From: Caenorhabditis elegans
Taxonomy: Eukaryota > Nematoda > Chromadorea > Rhabditida > Rhabditidae
Assembly (NCBI RefSeq): GCF_000002985.6
Contig: NC_003280.10
Coordinates: 4,150,501-4,214,500, forward strand
Direction of reading: 5' to 3'
Length of the DNA stretch: 64,000 bases
The notes beneath the pieces are model-generated. The model saw only the letters and a list, made by a program, of their open reading frames with translations, had not been told where the DNA came from and did no database searches. Below, one piece after another: positions 59,203-64,000 of this stretch. Every line of letters starts with the position of its first letter. The stretch's first letter is position 1. Position numbers and translations under genes: made by a program.

Positions 59203-59547
59203 ATCGTTGGAATTGATTTGGTCAGGATCACATCATCTTTGCTTGCCAACGTTCTACCCGACCTCAGAGACCTTTTAGATATAATGTTAGTCGGACAGAA
59301 GCTCGAGGGAGAAATGGCAAATTTTGTGAATTTTCAGCAGGCTTTCTTCCGTAACAATGACATTTGGTAAGCGTAAATAATTTTTATGTATGTTAAGTTA
59401 ATGTGATAACCCGAACTTAAGTATCAAGAAATTAATTTCTAATATTTTTCCAGGGTTGGTGACATATTGGCCGTTGGAACCAATCAAGCTGTCATTGAGA
59501 TAGTTGGTAAAAAAATCATCATCAACGTCTCGGCTATTGAAGCCTAA
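59203..59547 (+). CDS. Orphan exon pair, unrecognised
   Basis: Two in-frame exons (59203-59366 and 59454-59547) with good splice signals end at TAA. They encode a helical segment (VRITSSLLANVLPDLRDLLD), FQQAFFRNNDIW and a beta-rich end (VGDILAVGTNQAVIEIVG and IIINVSAIEA). A stop codon lies in frame just upstream, so an earlier exon or the internal Met near 59280 would be needed to start. I cannot identify the family. It may be the 3' part of a small gene or a gene remnant. Confidence 0.45.
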
Positions 59548-60278
59548 TTCCTGAAGAATTCCAATGTTCTCTTTTCACCAAAGTCAAATTCCATCACATT
59601 CCAAAAAAAATCTAATAATAATTTCAAAAAAAAAGTATGTATTTCCTCTTCACTCTAATCAGACCTATTTATTCCTATCATTTATTTTCACTTATCAAAA
59701 TTTCTGTCCCTCTTTTTTCGTTGTTCCACTTTTCGGTAATTTATTACTCATGTAAAATTCAAAATTGCAATATCTAACTATTTTTATGTTCACTCTCATG
59801 TGCTTCTCTTCTTTTTGTTTTCACTGGAGGTTTTATTAATGCGGCACACGCCATCTTTTTTCTTTCATAAAATTTAATAGCACAAGTTTCAGCTCAATTC
59901 GTTAAAATCAAAACACGTTACGACTCTCACAATCAGAGCAATATTTGCGTTCTTCTCATGGCATAACCAGGTTGAGACGCGAGTTATGAAAAAAATTCCC
60001 TATAATTTAATTGAAAATTTTTAATATAAGAAATTGTGAATAACAATAGTTTCAAAATATCATGAGGGTTACGATCTGATTCTTCAACTTCAAAGGATCA
60101 CAAGGGTCCTCACTTACAATCTGGTTCTAATGATGACTGAAAATGTCATATGAAATGATCATGGAACAATTGGCCCGATAACCGATATCCCAGAACACGT
60201 AGGAATTGACCCTTCTGCTTATTTTTCTCTGTCTTTTAACTTTGCGTTGAATCCAACGTACATACTTGAATAAATATA

Positions 60279-60435
60279 TACCGTATTTCCTCTATTAGTC
60301 TTGCATGCAAGACTAATAGAGGCTGCAAGACTAATTTTCGATTGATCCGTAGGGGTGCAAGACTAATAGGGGTGCAAGACTAATAGAGACTGCAAGACTA
60401 ATAGAGACTGCAAGACTAATAGAGGAAATACGGTA
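60279..60435. mobile_element. Foldback element, TACCGTATTTCCTCTATTAG ends
   Basis: A 157-base element whose left end TACCGTATTTCCTCTATTAG is inverted exactly at the right end (60416-60435). The interior is repeated TGCAAGACTAATAG. It is a shorter relative of the element at 25581-25885. Confidence 0.85.
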
Positions 60436-60844
60436 GATGGTTTAGACATAAATATAACTCTACCTTATGCAAAGTGTTTAGTAAAGAGATATTGTTATGG
60501 AAAGAGATAGGAGACTACCTTCCCATACTATAAAAACTTTTGAAATTTTTTTGAGAAGTTTCATTACGAATAAAACAAAATAATCTGGATCAGTAAGTCT
60601 TATTTTAAAATGCATTTTTGTTTGATGAATTTTCAATTGTGGTTTTTGCTCTTACTAGCCAGGACGTGGCAGTAGGAGACTCCACGTCGATCAATTTTTG
60701 CTACAGGGTGAATTCTGCAATGTGTTACGCATATGTGCTCCACCAAACAACTCATTCAGTCCCCGTTTTGAATGAATCCATTGCATCGATCCAAATTTGA
60801 GCGTCCTAGTTTGCTTCTGAATCAAAGTTTTTATCAAGTTCTGT

Positions 60845-60846
60845 TA

Positions 60847-60881
<35 letters not shown>
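60845..60881. repeat. TA microsatellite
   Basis: About eighteen TA dinucleotides, interrupted by one G, just upstream of the second F-box-type gene. Confidence 0.9.
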
Positions 60882-60884
<3 letters not shown>

Positions 60885-60924
60885 GTTATTTTTTCAATTA
60901 CTTTATTTTTCAGCTCTCAAAAAT

Positions 60925-62835
60925 ATGTCCACCTGTTCAACATTTGAATTTTGGAATCTATTGCCTGAGGAAATGAAGTTGGAGTGCATCAAGAATATGT
61001 CATTGATAACTCGGTAGGTCCATTGTTTTTTTTTTTTGGTTAAACAATTTTCGATCACAAGAGGCTGTATATTTTTGCTTAAAATTTATATTTTTTTAAC
61101 TAATAAAGATAATGACAAAGTATTTAAAATGAAAATTTCATGACTAAATAAATCACTTAATTAAATGACAAAGAAACTAATTTAATTTTTAACAGATGCC
61201 TCTTGCGAAGTACAAGTCAGACTGAACGACGGCTTGTAAATTCACAAAAAATACATCTGCACTGTGTATTAGCAGACGACAGACACATTCACGATCTGTT
61301 TGTCGCCTATACAGTTCATTCCACTGATGAGAGAGGGATAGGCACAGGATTTGAAAGCGTTCCAAATGGAATTGCAATGCTTTCTTCCATTCTCCAAATC
61401 TCAATAGTGCGACTATTTGTGACACAAACTGGTAAGCCTAGAATATCGTATATTCTCTATTAGTGCGGCAGTCTCCAGTCCGTAATAGTGCGGAACCCCT
61501 ACTTTTTGTTTGCGAAAGCCACCTCAAATATTTGATTACTCCAATGGTATCCTTGTTCATTCTTCAATAATTTCTCACAAATTTTCACTGTAACATCGCA
61601 TTTCAGTGTCTTTCAGTACAAAATACAAAATTTTCATTAATTTTCACATGAAATATGAGGTTTTATGAAGGAATTTTGAGGTTACTACTCTCGAAAGTAA
61701 TGACCTCAAAATATAAATTAGTTATCGATAATTAGTACGGCAGTCTCCAGTAGTCCAGCAGTCTCTAATAGTGCGCAAGTCTCGGAAGGCCCGGAAATTT
61801 GTGCGGCATGCCGCACTAATATGGAATGTACGGTAAATAGCAATAATATCTAACTTTGAATTCACCTCAGGCGTTAGCAGCGGTGTCCTATTTTCTTTTT
61901 ACAATAATTGAAGACATTTTGTGGCACATTTACCACACAAGTACCTTATTCAAGTTTCCAGACCAAAACAAGAATGCGATTGCCAGTTTAATTGCTGGAC
62001 CATCGACAAAATATCACATAACCAGATTCCGAGGTTTTATAACTTCAGAAAATGTATCATTTTTTGAAAAATGCGCCGATGATTGCTTTGAAGACATTCG
62101 AATTGTTTCTGACGGTGGTACTACTTTCCCGGTAGCTCTGTTCTTACAATATCCTTCAGTAAGATTCTATTTTGTAAAGGACCATGTTTTCCAATTTTTT
62201 TCAGCTCAAAAAGGTGAGAAAATGGTCACTCAGTTTGAGACTTTTTCCGGATTTGGGACAAGCGGTGTGTCGAAGATGGATCAACACGGATGCCGAAGTT
62301 GATTCTACAATGACGTTCAAAACTGAAGGATACGAAACACTAGATAGTTTTGTCGCGGAATTACAGGATTTTGTAATGTGCGTAGTGTTTTTTCTTTTGC
62401 TGTGGCAACTGTCGGATTACTGTAGAATTACTGTAGTTCTGGAAACATTGAGCTTTTGAAGAGGCATTGAAGCTACTCCTACAGTCCCGCCACAGTAGCT
62501 CGACAGTACCCCAATACTACATGTTCTGCCATCAACTTTTTCTTCTAGCTCTACAGTAATCCTACAGTGCTGGTTGTGTTTGATTCGTGGAATCACAGTT
62601 GTATTTTCATGTTTAAATAGTCAAAACTGATGTGGCAGTTTTGAGAAGCCCTTACAAAATTTCTTGACAAAATTAAGTTTACAGAGTCGAACATACCAAC
62701 ACAGTCGTACGGATCCAGATGGAAAATCCCGAAAAACACGTTGTTCTAACAGCCAAGTGGTATCCTCGTAATCTTGCTGGAACTCTCTTTGGATACGGCA
62801 CTCTTAAGATTGTTCCGGCAGATTTAGCAGTTTAA
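60925..62835 (+). CDS. F-box-type protein 2, about 308 aa
   Basis: Exons 60925-61013, 61196-61431, 61881-62158, 62205-62377 and 62685-62835 give 308 codons plus TAA. The ATG lies 11 bases after a TTTTCAG acceptor. Residues 7-33 (EFWNLLPEEMKLECIKNMSL) and the following CLLRSTSQTERRLV fit an F-box region typical of nematode F-box proteins, which link substrates to Skp1/SCF ubiquitin ligases. The rest ends in a beta-rich part (TNTVVRIQMEN, TLKIVPADLAV). The exon 3 acceptor is uncertain: the stronger CAG at 61868-61870 would shift the frame, and only the weaker GCAG at 61877-61880 keeps it. A 392-base foldback element fills intron 2. The gene may be functional with the weaker site or partly damaged. 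AATAAA at 62931-62936. Confidence 0.7.
61444..61835. mobile_element. Foldback element, 27-bp ends, in an F-box gene intron
   Basis: The first 27 bases, beginning TATCGTATATTCTCTATTAG, are inverted at 61809-61835 with a few mismatches. Several internal copies of TAGTGCGGCA and GCAGTCTC words occur. It fills most of intron 2 of the F-box-type gene. No coding capacity. Confidence 0.8.
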
Positions 62836-64000
62836 CATTTTTAACAATTTGATTTAATTTTTTTGCCATTCGTTATCTCTGAGCTTCCAATTTCACCCAT
62901 TTCTTCTTTTTTGTTGATAATTTTCAGTTTAATAAAAGTTGATAAACGGTTAGAAGTTCTCGTTTCTTGTGACTGGAATTCAGAAATTTAAGAAATTCCA
63001 AACTTTCTTTGAGTTGAGTCTACACCTTTGAAGTATTGCAGGAACACAAGAGGAGGCATTTTTTATTGTGTTTATAAAAGAGTTGAACTTTAAAATTCCC
63101 GTATACTATTTCCTTTTATGTTCAGGTACCGGTTTTCTATGACAAATATCAGCAGTTTGTATGGGGTTTTATAGATGTGTGTTCAGATACTTTTGGATAT
63201 TATAAGTGCAAACGAGTGCAGTACGGCCGGTGAGGAAATGATTAAAAACCATTCCTATGGTGCTAAACATCCACCTGTCGTAACAAAATTTTTTTGTTTA
63301 AAGTTTTAAAAATTTTTTATTGACAGGTCATTTTTGAAACAAAATTTTAAAAAAATTTCAAATTTTTTTTGGAAAATTTTACTATGATTTTTGACCATTT
63401 TAGCACTATAGGAAAGGTTTACAGAGTTCAGGATCCTGATGATCAAAAACCGCAAAAATATTATTCCTAAAAACGTTTACAGACAATAAAGTCCCGGCTT
63501 ATGCTCATTTTTGAAGTTTTTGAAGGTAGCCAACAACTTCCGGGTAAACATATTGTTACATAGAACAGGAGTTTTTGTGAAAGTGGAATGTTTAAAATTT
63601 TAATGAAAATATTGTTCTAGCTCCCTTTGAATCAATTCATTAGTATTTGTTCAGCAGCAGTGAGACCGAAATCGACAAGTAGTTTTCCATTTCCTGATCA
63701 ATTTTGAATGGAAAACTTGTAAAATTAATTAGTTTTGAGAACCGCGGGCATTTTTTTTTGGAACAAATGAAATACATCAAAAATTTGACGTAAAAGCAGA
63801 AAAACTATATAGATAGAATTGGTTAAAACCGTTTGAATAGAGTTTCAAAATTTTTAGGTATTATTGATTTTGAGTTGTAGTCTAGGTATACTCTAGTCAG
63901 GCGAGGTCTGCGTTGTAGGCAGGCAGGTACTTTTTTACCAAGTTGTAAGCTGTAAAAACCTCTAGACAATAAATAAGAATTTCCGATTATTGAAATATTT
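62836..64000. other. Downstream spacer to the window end
   Basis: AT-rich; contains the 3' end of the second F-box-type gene (AATAAA at 62931). A short inverted repeat pairs CCATTCCTATGGTGCTAAA near 63250 with TTTAGCACTATAGGAAAGG near 63402-63420. A TAGGCAGGCAGG word lies near 63915. No gene seen. Confidence 0.5.

Larger units (their letters stand above)
59548..60924. other. Spacer before the second F-box-type gene
   Basis: AT-rich, with a foldback element at 60279-60435 and a TA microsatellite at 60845-60881. A short stretch around 60600-60790 gives a plus-strand frame without recognisable features. No gene called. Confidence 0.5.

Overview
The window is nuclear DNA of a Caenorhabditis nematode, almost certainly C. 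elegans. Supporting signs are short introns ending in TTTTCAG, AT-rich spacers, degenerate tracts of the nematode telomere repeat TTAGGC, an internally deleted Tc1 transposon, and a copine gene whose twelve coding exons join into exactly 1107 codons, the length I remember for C. elegans CPNA-1 (F31D5.3, chromosome II). All other names are family-level. No tRNA, rRNA or CRISPR array was seen.

Layout. 1-5.3 kb: gene-poor, with TTAGGC tracts and a 14-G run. 5.3-16.6 kb (+): a nine-exon gene for a 382-residue, probably four-helix membrane protein; introns 1 and 4 each hold a tiny intronless minus-strand gene (43 and 54 codons), and the two peptides are related. 17.0-20.1 kb (-): two tandem genes for 148-residue secreted Cys-rich proteins, with a 929-bp deleted Tc1 between them. 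21.2-28.4 kb (-): three tandem genes with RPA70-like OB folds; only the last is intact, one carries an early stop and one is a fragment with a stop. 29.8-33.0 kb (+): an F-box-type gene and a small basic protein with two KEN motifs. 36.2-57.8 kb (+): cpna-1. Its 15.9-kb intron 5 contains two complete minus-strand genes for divergent adhesion-GPCR-like receptors (971 and 1757 residues) with GPS cleavage motifs and seven membrane helices. The larger has six copies of a Cys-rich ectodomain module, the smaller one. 58-64 kb: an LTR-like segment, an orphan exon pair, fold-back elements and a second F-box-type gene.

The common theme is local duplication followed by divergence, with opposite-strand genes nested in long introns and many introns filled by foldback elements or minisatellites. 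The most unusual content is the nested adhesion-GPCR pair with its expandable module, followed by the decaying RPA-like cluster and the paired intronic micro-genes. Splice sites were inferred by eye; every multi-exon model listed as intact keeps a continuous reading frame.
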